From Nageia nagi (taxonomy: Eukaryota; Pinophyta), in assembly GCA_050084985.1 (NCBI GenBank), contig JBITNC010000001.1, positions 84,816,001 through 84,880,000 of the forward strand: DNA of 64,000 nucleotides, given 5' to 3'. Positions 1-12,319 of this stretch are shown in pieces. The notes under the pieces were generated by a model that was not told where the DNA came from, made no database searches, and was given only the letters and a program-made list of their open reading frames with translations. Position numbers and translations under genes: made by a program. How positions within the stretch are numbered: position 1 is the stretch's first letter; every line of letters begins with the position of its first letter.

Positions 1-800
1 TACTGAAATTCAATCATGTTTGACTTTGCTTTTAGGTAAATATGCCCATCTAAGAAGGATCTCTATGCAAGCTATACTAAGTAGCTATAGGGGTATCTTA
101 TCATCCACCAAATTTTTATTTCATCAAGTTGAATCTTGAAATTTAGAATTGATACTTGGATGGTGTCTCACTTTTAGTATTTCCTACTTTTTTTTTGGGG
201 ATATAAGAATTAGTAGTTAGTCATTCCTAGTATCAATTTCTTGGATTATCTTTGCTTTCATGTTCTTGCTTTGTATTCAATTGTATTTCCTTAACAATTT
301 TTAGAGGTCATGGAATTATTAGACAACACATGCTTCCTAGTCCAGTTGGGGCTAGAGCTCATCTTACACATTTAGATGGAAGTTAGTTGTAAACCTTTTT
401 GCATTGATTGTTGTGTCCACCTATTATGTTTCATAGTTTCTAATAATTCATTTTCTCATCATTTCTCACTATGGGTTAGGAATATCAAATGTATTTTATC
501 ATATTATTTCATAAAATGGGAGGAACAAGGTCTCATTAAGTACATTACAATGGAAATTGATCCTAAAAAAACTACATCATACCATCATATTTTCTTATTT
601 ATGGTTGAAACATTAAAACTCATTCTTGTAAAGAAAAAATAAATGCATCAATCATAACCAATATCGAGATGCATAATAATAAAAATATGCATGAATTGAA
701 CCATCACATACCACAATAATCATAACAACAAAATATAAACATAAATACATTCATCAAGATTTCAAAGCTAACTCATATAAATAAACCATCAAGTGTGTTT

Positions 801-803
<3 letters not shown>
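1..803. other. Unclassified AT-rich sequence
   Basis: I see no supportable gene here. Short open frames exist (for example 376-642 on the plus strand) but have no recognisable motif, biased composition or start context. The stretch probably belongs to decayed repeat DNA like the rest of the window. Confidence 0.4.
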
Positions 804-872
<69 letters not shown>

Positions 873-877
873 TATAA
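804..877. repeat. (TA)n microsatellite
   Basis: An almost perfect TA dinucleotide tract of about 74 bp with one interruption near 865. A frame on the plus strand reads through it as an Ile-Tyr repeat, which is an artefact of the dinucleotide. Confidence 0.95.
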
Positions 878-2234
878 TTGTAAAAGGTGGTGTTATCCAT
901 CACAAAAAATACATAAGCCATCTAGAGTGCTATGATACAAAAATGTCATCTAGTGACACACACACTTTATGGTCAGGGTTGACCAATGACTATTTAAGCT
1001 AGAGGTGCCTCATTCACTGCCATCTCACTCAATTACTCACTTTCCATCAAAGGTCCACCTTGCACATGTAACAAATTAGGGAAAAAAGGGTAATTTACTT
1101 TTTATTTACCCCTTTTGACTATTTTTAAGTCTAAGTTTGAATTTTTAGCCCATGGTTGGACCCATCTTGATGCCAATTTGTTCAAAACTATATTTTTTTA
1201 CCACATAATTTATTTCAAAATTATATTGGGGCAAAAACAAAGCATTAAATATGCCAAAATTTTTACAAGTGTCACACACAAATTCTTTCTTTTCCAATTT
1301 CTTTTGTATTGATCAATGTGATCAATTCAATATCACTCAAGGGGAAAACCATCTAATTGTTCAAATTTTTTTGAATTGGTTTTTATAAAAAGTGCAAAAA
1401 ATTCAAAATGTTACCTTAAAAATCATGGCTTATTACAAAAAATTATAAAATTATTCAAAGTTTCTTTCAAAATGGCAAAATTGTTCAAATATATTGAATT
1501 TTAACCCAATTTCAAATTTTTAAAATTATAAATTGTTCAAATTGTGAAAATTTCTAAATTATTTGGTAAAACTACGTGTTTACTAGTAAGTCTACATGCT
1601 TGCCCCATCATGAACACTTTGCATAGGTTTAATGTATTTGATTATCAAATACTATATTATTTATTTAAAATTATATCTCCATGAACACATTGCTTAGCAT
1701 TCAAACTTGATGAACACTACATTCAAATTACTATGTATATTTGTTTCAAATTTTCCATGAACACATTGGTTAGGGTTTAAATTATTGCAAGTTACATTCA
1801 AATTATTATCCATATTTGTTCTAAATTTTCAAAGAATACATTATTTAGGATTCAAATTTGATGAATAATACATTCGAATTCCTCTTCATATTTATTCCAA
1901 TTTTTTCAAAATTTTAAGCCTCCAAGAACATATTATTTAGAATTCAAATTTGACAAATACTACATTTGAATCCCTATTCATATTTGTTTCAAATTGTTAT
2001 GCTTTTTTTTGACAATGAATGTAATATTTTTGCATATTCATTTAAATTGTTCAAATTATTCAATGTTCAAAGTTTAAATTTCAAATTATTCAATGTTTAA
2101 AGTTTAAATTCTAAATTATTCAATTTTTTTAAAATATTCAAATTTTAAAATATTCAAATTACATATATTTTCTCAACTAACATCTAGGTACCTATACTTG
2201 TTGAACTAAGTCTTTTGTGTAAAAGACCTAGTCC
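878..2234. other. AT-rich spacer, possible 3' untranslated part of a plus-strand retroelement
   Basis: Sequence without recognisable coding domains, rich in the short words caaatt and ttcaaa, leading into a polypurine tract and LTR start at 2235-2248. By position it would be the 3' noncoding part of an LTR retrotransposon whose coding part lies left of the window or has decayed. Confidence 0.3.
1609..1999. repeat. Minisatellite, about five copies of a 71-92 bp unit
   Basis: Units start near 1609, 1680, 1756, 1830 and 1922. Each begins with a variant of catgaacacatt, continues with ttcaaa.ttgatgaa.a and acattcaaatt, and ends in catatttgtttcaaatttt. The last two units are longer. Copies are clearly diverged, so the array is old. 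Confidence 0.7.
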
Positions 2235-2247
2235 AATAGGGGCAAAA
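2235..2247 (+). promoter_or_regulatory. Candidate polypurine tract
   Basis: The purine-rich run aataggggcaaaa immediately precedes TGTAGACAC, the usual start of an LTR. This is the plus-strand primer context of an LTR retrotransposon in plus orientation. Confidence 0.5.
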
Positions 2248-3300
2248 TGTAGACACTAAAAAAAAGCACTTTTTGAGTAGTAGATAAGTTTTAAGAAAAT
2301 GACATGTTGTAACTCATTGTTTGATTTATTCTTAATATCTGTTGTGTAAAGTCAAATAACTCAAAAGATAAAATTAGAGCAAAAAGTGACTTAAAATACA
2401 AATTTGAGCAAAAGTAGGTATCTAGCCCAAATAACTTAAGTTCACTCAAGAGGTATATAATTTAATGATAAATTAGAAAATGGTTCCTAATTCATTTGCT
2501 CACATACTCTATTATTATTTTTTCTCTCACAATTGTTTCTCCAAGATCATTTGTAGGGTTAGAGATAAGTTTTTGAAGGAATCAAGGTTTTCACCACAAA
2601 TCTCCATCAAATTCATAAAAGCTTGAGTTCACATTGATGAGGCAACCTTTCTATGTAATTTGTATGTTTGAATTGTTATATTATTGTATGTGCTGCATGT
2701 ATTCATAGTTTTTGTAGGGTTTGAAGGAAATACAAGTATGGAGAAGCTTGGTATAACCTTCCTCTTGATATATTGCATTTCCACCATTACAATTATTATT
2801 TGAATTCATAATAGCTTAAACATATATTGTGAACACTCATAAGATATTATGGACATCCATGAATATAATTGATTCAAGGATATTTTCATTCAAAATTTTA
2901 AGGTTTTCAAGGTTTTAAAGTCTTAGATGTCAAATTTAGCTATAAAAATATGTAACAATTATTTACATAGTTTAAATCCACCATTGAATTTGTCAAAAGA
3001 GCATATATACTAGAGTATTTTCACAATAGGCATACATAATTTATTTATTCTCAATTAATTGAGGGCTAGGGGGACTCACTTCAAGCTCACCTAGGTGCCT
3101 CAAAGGGCTTAGGGTTGGAGTTCCCTCTTTCCATTTATATACATTTAGGGTTTCTTAAGGTTCTTGCAAAGTTTTAGCTTAATATTCAAAGATGCAAATA
3201 TACCTTTATCAAGATTGCTAAGTAATGCTCATTAAGTAAAGTAGAGTTGTGTAAGGTGAAGTTTGTGTTAGCATCACAAACAACATTGTCACATAAAGTA
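2248..3300 (+). mobile_element. Candidate 3' LTR, right end not defined
   Basis: Begins TGTAGACACT directly after the purine tract. The interior includes a tatataat box near 2454 and a GC-richer patch (about 3060-3130). No matching second LTR is in the window and I could not identify the right end, so the end coordinate is only a lower guess. Confidence 0.35.
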
Positions 3301-4960
3301 TGAATTTCACCCTACACTTACTATTCAAAATTTGGAATTTCATTGTAAATAATACACATTAAACATGTAAATGTTGAATGATTTTAGAAATTAGGAACTT
3401 CTTCAATGATATATATCAGTTGGAGGTAATAATAAATTACAAATATTGGAATAAGCAAAAATACATGCATAGACACAAACATAGGAATTTTATATTCAAA
3501 AACTATATTATCATTCTTCAAAATGATTTACCTTTATGTTGAAAATAGTTGTGTTGTGCATTTTAGGATCACCCTAATATCTAAAATTATAATCTTGAGG
3601 AGGATTCTTCATCATCACATTGGAAATTGAAGGGTGAATTCACTTATGTGAACATGCCTTTTCTTATTTACTGAAACATAAGATTGCCAAGAAAACCATA
3701 TAATCAAACATCTAAGTGTATGATCATTGAAACACATATATTTTGATTTTCAATCTTCACTAACAATGTTGCTTGTGATGCTAAAGGAGACAACGTGTGA
3801 ATGTTTTTTATATATAAGATAAGGAAAGATTACTAATATAGATTGAAAGAGCATAACCAATGATTGAGTAGAAATGCTTTTTACATTTCTTGCTCTAGTG
3901 TGGAGAGCCCAACTTGTTACTTTATGCTAGAAGTTTGGATTGACATTCATTTTTTTTTTTACAATCACAAATCAATGCACATCTAGCACATATACCAAAG
4001 AAATAAACTTTATTGGTTATATAAGGACTAAAATATATTATATTTAAGGTCCACCCATAAATTTTACAATACTAGAAAAAATTTAAGGACCAAAACATAT
4101 TACAAATTTACGTCTATCTTGGTGGTGAGTTCATTCATTACTAAAATGAGAAATATATGAACTTTAGACAAATGTTTAGTGTTCTTTGAATTATTTTTTT
4201 GATTAAAGAAAAGATAGAAAAATATTTTTTAAAATGTTAAAACTATTTGTTTATAAATGATTCATTATTCTTTCCTAGGTAAATAGAACTTAAGAAGAGT
4301 TATCATTCAAAAAAAAGATGATGGGTAGCTCATAGTCTCCCAACTTGCAGCTTGAAAGGATGAGGCCTACAAATATTAGCTCTATGCTTGAATCTTCAGG
4401 CCAGACAACCAATAAAAACTATTAGTGGATATCAGGAAAGTAATTAAATTTATCTTATACTTGTTATTTCTTTTATTATTATAATATTACCCCTTGGTAT
4501 CTGACTATACCATTAATTAGCATGGAGAGGAAAAGGGCAAAGGTTTCTTTAAAGAGATACACAACTCCAGTAGCAATGAAGATTAAGTCACATTCTATAA
4601 TTAATTTATAGATTTATAATTTAATGATTAAGTTACAGTTTATAAATTTAAATTATAAATTAATTTATAATTTTTTAATCCATAATAAAAATTAAAATTA
4701 AAATCTAAATTATAAATCCATAAAATTAAACAACTAAATTTAGAATCTATATATTTAAACAACTAAGTTAAAAATATTTAACTATGAATTGATTTTAACA
4801 AGAAGATTAATTAATTACTTAATAAATAAATGTTAAATATTAACTTAAATTTCTATAAATTTAAAATATTTAAAATTAAATAACTAAATTAAAAAATTTA
4901 ACTATGAACTAAAATTAACAACTAAATTAATTACAATTTATTTACGTAAGAATATAAGCA
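3301..4960. other. Unclassified AT-rich sequence
   Basis: No gene seen. The part at 4590-4960 is almost pure A/T, with repeated taaattaa, aattaaacaactaaat and tttataaattt words that form many short inverted repeats. Confidence 0.4.
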
Positions 4961-5165
4961 CATAGACTAAGAACATAAATTTATAGTACCCTAGAACAAA
5001 AATTTACAAAACCAGAACCTTAGACAAAGAATCCATGGTAATGAGAAGCTGAAGATAAAAATTTAAAGTATTGAATACAAAAATTTACAAAACCTAAACC
5101 TTAGAAAAAGAATCCATGATGAGGAGAAGTTGAAGAAAAATAATATAGTACCTAGAATAAAAATA
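4961..5165. repeat. Tandem duplication, about 81 bp unit, roughly 2.5 copies
   Basis: The segment starting at 4997 (caaaaatttacaaaaccaga...) is repeated from 5078 (caaaaatttacaaaacctaa...), each running through aagaatccatg and gagaag.tgaaga. A partial third copy flanks them (atagtacc.tagaa.aaaaa at both ends). Confidence 0.65.
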
Positions 5166-6989
5166 TTAATGAGGTCAACTAATATCAATGAGCAAAGTTT
5201 ATCTTGTAACAAAGGTTTCCTTGTGAGAAAACCTCACCTCATAATAGTTGTAGAGAGTAGGATCATGGTTAGAGGAGAATTCATGTGAATGGGGTTGGAG
5301 CTAAGGTTGAAGCCCTAAATAATCTAGATCACCTACAAAAATAATATGGGGCCTAAGGAAACAATAGTAAATTGAGATCTCAAGCAAGGTATCAAATGCA
5401 TAACTTATTGAAAGAAACTAGAGCCCAAGTGAGTAATCAAAGCTCACTTGAACACAATTGGAAGCTAAAGGCCAAAGCCAAAGCAAGACATCAAATAGAC
5501 CAATGAATAATACCAAAGGTAGAATTCATGGCTAAACATAACAAAAGGCAATGGTGTTTCAACTAGAAGAGGTGAAATGAATACAAGAATGACTGCACCA
5601 CTATCCATTGACCACATTCCATCATATATTAAGGAATGTAGCTCTAGTTAATGAGATCAGAACATGTGCACTCCTTGGATGATGGGATAATGTTGTGGCA
5701 TCATGTGTGATTAATTGTGTTGGATGGTCATGTAAGGTGGCAAGAGGTGAATTTAATTGCATCTATTCACATAGTGACATGTCCTCACCTATATAGTTAC
5801 CGATATAGGAGATGTATGATGGAAAATCATCACATAGATTGGGCCTGAAACATAAATCTTTATGATTTCCATTGTACATGTTTCACCCATCTAGAGTTTC
5901 CCACCATATAAAATATGTAGCATCACAAGTCCACACTGGACATGGTCATATAGTCTATTTGGTATGAATGTTCATATGGTGGTCTATGTGAAGGCCCCAA
6001 CATAGTGTTCTCCTATATGGGCCCCTCTCCCCTAGAAAAAAGTTATGGTATTTTAAAAAGCTTTTGAAAAGCATTAGCATTCAATGGAGCTATGGCATTC
6101 ACATCATGTGGAATTTGAAAAATGTAAATAAATTAAATATCATTGAATGGTTTTCTACACCAAATCCAATTTTGTGTAGAAACATATTCTAGAATTTTAA
6201 AAAGTTTTTTAAAAACTTTAGCATTCAAGTAATATTCTATATATTAGTTTTTAAAAAACTCTCTTCCTTTATTTATTAAAATATACTAAAAATCTTATTG
6301 ACTTATCGTAGTTGCGAATGAGGCAGCGATTGTGCCCCACTGGATTTTGATGGTGTGGATGCCCCTTTGTCATTGGCTCTAATCTTAAGGGTGCCTAGGG
6401 AACAAACACTCAATAAAAAAAAATATCATGAGGATAAGAGTATTTATTGAGAAAAACCTATAAGGCATTTTTTGGGAATGTAATTTGAGTTTGTTGGGGA
6501 AAGTTTAAAACTACTCTAGGATGGTGTAATCATAAATCTATTCTAGAATTTGATAGTTCATTAAAATGTTATACACTAATGATTAAATGTATAAATGATT
6601 ATATGGTTGAATGAACAAAACAAATGGATTAAGAGGCTATGCTTATGAAATAAACAAATATATATTTTTATATGAAACTTTGTATTTTCATAGAAGAAAT
6701 AAATTTAAATATATTGATAAAATTATTATAGTCTTGTATAATATTGTTAAGACATTAATAATAATGAATTTAAATACTACCTCTTGTATGTAAGTGCATG
6801 CTGTAAAAACATGATTTACTATTTCCTCTTTTTTTTTTGTACAATATGTTGGGTAAAAAAGGTAATATTTTGAGCGAGACCTTTCACCATACTTGTTTCC
6901 ACAGCTACTTTGTTCCTTCTTATTGTGCATTATCTATAGATCCTATTTCTTCTTTCACATCACCTATTTCATCCTTTCCTTTTGCCTAC
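5166..6989. other. Unclassified sequence with a GC-richer island
   Basis: No recognisable gene. 6310-6410 is noticeably GC-richer than its surroundings (gaggcagcgattgtgcccc), but gives no convincing protein, tRNA-like promoter box or LTR end. Two overlapping short frames at 6611-6930 on opposite strands lack any supporting motif. Confidence 0.35.
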
Positions 6990-7960
6990 TTGAGATTATC
7001 CTTCTTTTTTGGCATCCTTATTTCATAATTTAAAAGAGTTTTGTTGTGGTAGTAGATGGATCTTTCTTTTTTCTCATCATCTTGCTAATATTAGAGCAAG
7101 TATTGCTTTATGCCTTCAAATGCTTTTTGGCACTTTTCATCCCATACAAATTTCACATCCTTTTTAAGAAATGAGTAAATGGCATGCACTTATCACCAAG
7201 TGGAAAAATGAATCTTCTTACCCAATTTATCTTACCTTGAAGATTTCTCAACTTAAGATTTTTAGGAGGTGGAATACTAATAATTATTTTTACCTTTTTT
7301 GGATCCACCTCAATTCCTCTCTTTGAAGTCTTAGAACCAAACATTTTTTTCTAAAGTAACACCAACAGAAAATTTTTGAGGTTTCAATCTAATTTTATAC
7401 TTTTTAAGAATGCCAAATACCTCTTATTGAAGTTGTAAGTGATCTTTTCCCTACTTTTATTTTACCAAAATATCATTAAAATGCAACTCAAATGATTTAT
7501 GAATATGCTCATGAAACATTATGACCATAACATACTCATAAGTTGCTCCTGCATTATTTAGACAAAAGGGCATAATGTTTCAACAAAAATTACCCCATGG
7601 TGTAGTAAAAGTTATTTTATGCTGATTAACCAAATTGATTAAAATATGATTATATCTTGAAAAACCATCCATAAAAGATAAAGTATCATGACCAGCAATA
7701 CTATCCATAATTATATCAATGTTTGGTAAATGAAAATCATCTTTTGGACAAGGATTGCTAATATCCCTAAAGTCAATACAAATTCTTATCACTCCAATCA
7801 ATTTTATGATAGAAATAATATTAACCATACATTATGAATAATTTATCAATATAATAAAACAAACATTTAAATATTTTTTAATCTCTTTCTTGACTAACAA
7901 TTCTTTGGAAGGGTGCATCTTTCTTATTTTTTTCTAAATAGGTTTTGTTCCCTTTTTAAG
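6990..7960 (-). pseudogene. Reverse transcriptase of H2, inactivated
   Basis: Minus-strand RT of Ty3/gypsy type. The piece at 7828-7580 carries IRICIDFRDISNPCPKDDF, then the SFMDGFSRYN block and FTTPWG, and stops where the Tat RT would continue. The piece at 7344-7153 carries the thumb/connection motif GIEVDPKKVK and LRNLQGKINWVRRF. The catalytic YVDD box, near 7470, reads HFND, so one aspartate and the tyrosine are lost. Several stops and frame changes split the gene. It would copy element RNA into DNA if intact. The position downstream of gag/protease and the homology to H RT leave the family clear. Confidence 0.85.
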
Positions 7961-9225
7961 TAGAAAACTATGAATAACAAAAGAAGGATCTAGACCAAGC
8001 ATATTAGAATAAGACCATGAAAAATTCTTATTACATTCAATGAATTTATTTTTGTACCTTTCATGTTATGGTGAATCAAGACCAACTCCAATTTTATTAC
8101 AACATGATCTTTAGCTTCCTCATCATCAACTTGTTGCACTTGTAAAGCTTCATTGAAGTTTTTCTCTTGTCTATAGTAAACATATTAACCAAGTACATTG
8201 CTTGGTTTCCTCTTAACATATGATATAGGCAACTCAAAATGTTCCCCCATGTATTCCATAAGATAATCATTTATAGCAAAATAATCAAATTTAAGAGGGA
8301 TAGTATCATCAATCTATAGATCTTCATCAATATCATCACAAAGTCTTATCATAGTGCATGTTAGAATAGATTTTATAGGAATTGATTTTGGCTCAGTATT
8401 TTTATGACCCTCCAATCCTTTTTTGTTTTTATTTTGAGCACATAAATTGTTAGGAAAGGAAAGAATCCCCTATTCTGATTTTACCAACCTCCCCCTTTGT
8501 AATTGCAATTTTGTTTCATATATTTTTTGGAAAAGGAGATGCAAAAGAGTCATTCATTTTACCCAAATTATTCTTCATCACTTCAAGATTGGGACTATGT
8601 GAAAGGGATGTAATAGAGTAATATGGGCTTGATTGTACTTTATTTTCACAATATAGATGCCCTTGAATACGACATGGGTGCTCCTCAAATTGCATTATTT
8701 TTTATTATTTAATATCTCTTACAAAAACTAATGGATCTAAGTCTTGAATTATTCATAGTTGATCCTAGATCTACCGTTGATCTTTTGATTTCTAAACCAT
8801 CTATCATAGGTATAATGAAAAGTTTTAAATTTTAAAAAATAAGGTTTTTATCAAATTTTTTCAGTTTTAGAAAAGGAAATCATATGTAGTCCAAAAGAGA
8901 TTTTATTGTTTCAAAAAATGTAGTAGCAAAAATATTTTAAGTACTTACTCTTTTTTGAACAATTCCTATAAGATCTCCCTATGTTGTTATGAAGTGCTAA
9001 GAAGATCGTACAAGCTAATCTTTGCAGGAGTGGTTTTTAATTATTCTATCATGCTATAATATTTAATATTAAATGGTAGACTTACTTATTTAGTATTAAT
9101 AGGATTTGTAATAGATCTTAGATGTCCCTTATAGATTGCAACATATATTTCTTCATCCACTAATATGACATTGGATGATTTGTTTTGAGGAAGAGCCCTT
9201 GCATACTTTACTTCATACGTACCTT
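7961..9225 (-). pseudogene. Protease and protease-RT linker region of H2, decayed
   Basis: Lies between gag and RT on the minus strand and aligns base by base with 36900-38690 of element H (shared stretches such as the one at 8860-9000 versus 38320-38480). In H this region encodes an LLGRPWLHD protease-associated motif, but in H2 the same motif is too broken to read. No open frame longer than a few tens of codons survives. The function is therefore assigned by homology and position only. Confidence 0.6.
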
Positions 9226-9369
9226 GTGCAATAAGATATATAATATCATTCTCCAAAGGCTTGCATTGATTTATACTAAATTCTCTTCATTGATGGTAAG
9301 AGAAATAGGCTTCTTGGTTATAAAACCTCACACTATCATCTTGAGTTATTCTATCCATTAGTTTCAAAT

Positions 9370-9419
<50 letters not shown>

Positions 9420-10060
9420 TAAAATTCTATTTCAATATAATCAAGTTCATAATGCTTAATAACCATAAGGATAGATTCAACAAAAATACCATAAATTTTA
9501 GTTTTATCTAATTTACTTCTTATGAATTTCCATACCTTATTAAATATTAGATTATACTTATCTAGTGCTTCATTGGACCCCTAATGCAAGGCACATAATT
9601 CTATAATGATGGAATGTTCTCTGATGTCATTTTTATATTGATTCATGAATGCCTTCACTAATGACTAAAATGAATCAATTGAATTCAGTGGAAGGTTGTA
9701 GAACAATTGAATAGCATCATATTTCAAACTCCTTGGGAAGAATTTGACCATCAACTTCTTTCCTAATCCCAATTTGAACAAGTTCTCCTCCTAAAATCTT
9801 ACAAGATGTCTTTTGGGTCCTGATAACCAATGAACATCTCAAACTTGAGGTTGAGTGGTAGGTCAAAATTATGGATCATTTTTTGATAAGGGTGAATTGA
9901 ACACACCATCATAGTCTTCTTGCTTCTTCTAGGATATTTTCTATTCTCAAGATTTGATATCCTTTTAGCTATGGTAACACTATGAGAATTTTTATTGATA
10001 TTGGTTGAAGCTGACAACATTTGTGTATCAAGACCCTCTTTAAGAATATTCTAAAATAAT
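9226..10060 (-). pseudogene. Gag of H2, decayed
   Basis: The frame 10020-9799 encodes the start of a plant Tat gag with the characteristic block LPLNLKFEMFIGYQDPKDIL, which leads into the retrotransposon gag domain. Homology then continues with stops to 9226, matching H 44138-45155. Gag forms the virus-like particle that packages element RNA. About 210 bp that are present in H gag (near 44290-44500) are replaced by the TA repeat at 9374-9415. Start and end are approximate. Confidence 0.75.
9374..9415. repeat. (AT)n microsatellite inside H2
   Basis: A perfect AT dinucleotide tract of 42 bp. The matching part of element H has no such tract but has about 210 bp of extra gag sequence, so the tract sits at a deletion or replacement point. 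Confidence 0.95.
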
Positions 10061-10192
10061 GGCATCAAGAGTTTCTATAGTTCCTCTTAAATTTGATCCA
10101 TATCCACATTTATGATATCGATGTCTTAAAATAGGTACATAATGGTTTCCATAATGTGGGATCCATCACATAATTATATAAGATCTTATCTG

Positions 10193-10848
10193 TGAGGGAA
10201 ATATATCTCAAAATTATCAGGCTCACCAATATGTAAATAAAAAATAATGGATTATAATAAATAAAGTACTATTTCTCTATAATATACTTACTAAATTATG
10301 TATGAGGATAATCATGTAATAGTAGTATGACTGAAAACTTCTCTTCATCAGATCTAAGGCTTGAAGCCATGAACATGTTCACCACTTAGATTTAGTGTAA
10401 TATACTATAGAACTACAACATTTGGGATATAAAATTAGACTTGGTATGATATCAATGATGTCAAAATTGCAAGATCTAAAGTTGAAATTAAGATATGCAA
10501 AGCATGATGAAGAGTAGTTAAAAAATCCTCAGATAGGTGGTGTTACAAAATATTGTTATGTTTTGATGATGTGATGCTCATATGTTAGCCTATTTGATAT
10601 TTGATTATCTAATAAGGTATTCTTTGCTTTTGATCTTCTTTTATAGCATGTCTTGATCCTTTTCATTTTTTTAAAATTTACAATTATTACATAGCTTATG
10701 GTGCATTTATTGGTATTTACATCGATTACACTAATTATAATACTCTTTTTGACCCTTTCAACACCTTTATATCTTTTACATCTTTGATACCTAAAATATG
10801 ATTTCTATTTTATTAAGATTCATATTTAGGTGTTTATAGTTATGTACC
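10193..10848 (-). mobile_element. 5' LTR of H2
   Basis: Aligns with the LTR of H at 62940-63569. The right end (LTR start on the minus strand) follows a hairpin made of aaatatgatttc and tcatattt and corresponds to the TGTATACACC start seen at 13153, but here reads TATAAACACC. The gag-proximal end near 10193 is uncertain because no clear primer-binding site is visible. Confidence 0.65.
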
Positions 10849-12319
10849 TCATGAATCTCCTCATCTTTGACATTTGTAATATGCATATAATGATGACCAA
10901 ATATAGTATATAATGTGACACATCAAATACTAAATAATGTTATTCTTATCACACATATTAGTAATATTGCACCCAAAGTAAAAAATCATGCCATGCAAGA
11001 TAATACTACAATAATAGAGCATTGGTTGGCCATTAAACATAAAATATGATTTTCAAAAATCACCAATATATCCTAATAATAATTAAATATTGAGTGGATA
11101 AGCTTTTTTAGTATAAAAACTCATCTAATTGACTAAAATGACTTTAAAAATCAAGGGTTTTATGCAAAAATAAAATTCCATAAAAAATTTCAACTCAAAA
11201 TCCCATAAACATATATGCACATAAACCTAGTCTTACCTTCTAAAAGTTTCCTACCATGAATATCTAGCATTTAAGAAAAATTCTAGGGTATAAAAATCAA
11301 CCAAAACTTCAAAAATTAGGATCCAAATCTAGGGTTTTGATCAAAAATTGAAATTCTATAAAATACAAATACCATCAAAATTTTAATAATTTTTAAAAAA
11401 GTAGTGCTTTATAATTTTCTATAAAATTAAGATAAATAAGTAAAAAATAGAACATAAGTATTTATATGATAAAATCCATAGAAAATATGACACCTTAAAA
11501 TGAAAAATATGATCGGTTTGACTTTAAGGTAGGAACTAATACATTAACTAATTCTCTTGATTGCTAATTATAACTAGTTAGTAACTACATTAATATTCAC
11601 ATGTAATGATATGTAATAATATCAAACAATAAAATGATGGAATAATGTATAAGTGAAGTATTTAAATTAGCAGATTAGATATAATGCCAAATAACCCTAA
11701 GGAGATGAGATATTTGAGGGAGATAAATACTTATTACCTTACTTGGGTGTCAAAGAGATATGAAAATAAGAACTTGTTATGAATAGATGAATCTTGTATG
11801 CAAAATCCACTCCAAATGTAGACATGAAAACTAGCAATAGAGTACACGATAATGTATATGTTGAGCTTGCAAATAGTAGTGCCAACACCAAAGGGAGCGC
11901 AAATGCTAAGCTTATAATTAGTAGAGTCTATAACTAAGATTTGAATAATAATATGATAAATGATAATCCTAATCTAGCATATAGTAATGAAATGAAAGAA
12001 TCATGGTACTTGTGTGATAACTAAATCTTACAGGATTTCTTCTTGAGAGTGCAAGTTACCTACTTCACGTGGTAGGCTTATGGAGGCTCATCATGTCAAC
12101 TTGTTATTGAATGACTAATTTATATAGTGAAATCAATTGTAGTTAATGATTGTATTGTAAACCATTTTTTCAAATGGTAAATTAGCGAGTCTCAATCTAA
12201 GATTTTTATTATTTCTCAAAGATGTAAATGTTCTCATCTTTGATTGTATCTCTATGGAGGATAACTCTCTCTTTCTTCTCTCCTTCTATGATCTGCCCCA
12301 ATATTGCATTAAGAGGGAG
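10849..12319. other. Flank of H2; first part duplicated at 63570-63835
   Basis: 10849-11095 matches 63570-63835, the sequence outside the 5' LTR of H, over about 250 bp. The rest has no recognisable coding domain. The last part (12230-12319) is pyrimidine-rich then purine-rich and leads into an LTR, so it may be the 3' noncoding end of a copia-type element. Confidence 0.5.
12309..12319 (+). promoter_or_regulatory. Polypurine tract of copia-type LTR
   Basis: ttaagagggag directly before TGTTAAAATG. This is the usual plus-strand primer motif in front of a plant Ty1/copia 3' LTR. Confidence 0.65.

Larger units (their letters stand above)
6990..10848 (-). mobile_element. H2: 5'-retaining, 3'-truncated Tat-type Ty3/gypsy element
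   Basis: Minus-strand element read from right to left: 5' LTR (about 10193-10848), gag (10060-9226), protease/linker, and RT (about 7960-6990). It matches the split element H in the same window along its length: H 36020-38690 and 44138-45155, and the gag end at 60862. The integrase and 3' LTR are missing; homology to H fades near 6990. Both elements have the same type of sequence outside the 5' LTR. A (TA)n tract sits where about 210 bp of gag sequence present in H is absent. Confidence 0.85.

Noticed and set aside
793-1002. Open frame with an Ile-Tyr repeat
   Set aside because: It is the translation of a TA microsatellite.
6310-6410. SINE or tRNA-derived sequence
   Set aside because: A weak A-box-like start is present, but no B box, tail or target duplication is seen.
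10849-11095. Extension of the H LTR beyond gtgtataca
   Set aside because: At 13153 the same end is followed by a clear polypurine tract, which fixes the LTR edge. The shared flank needs another explanation.
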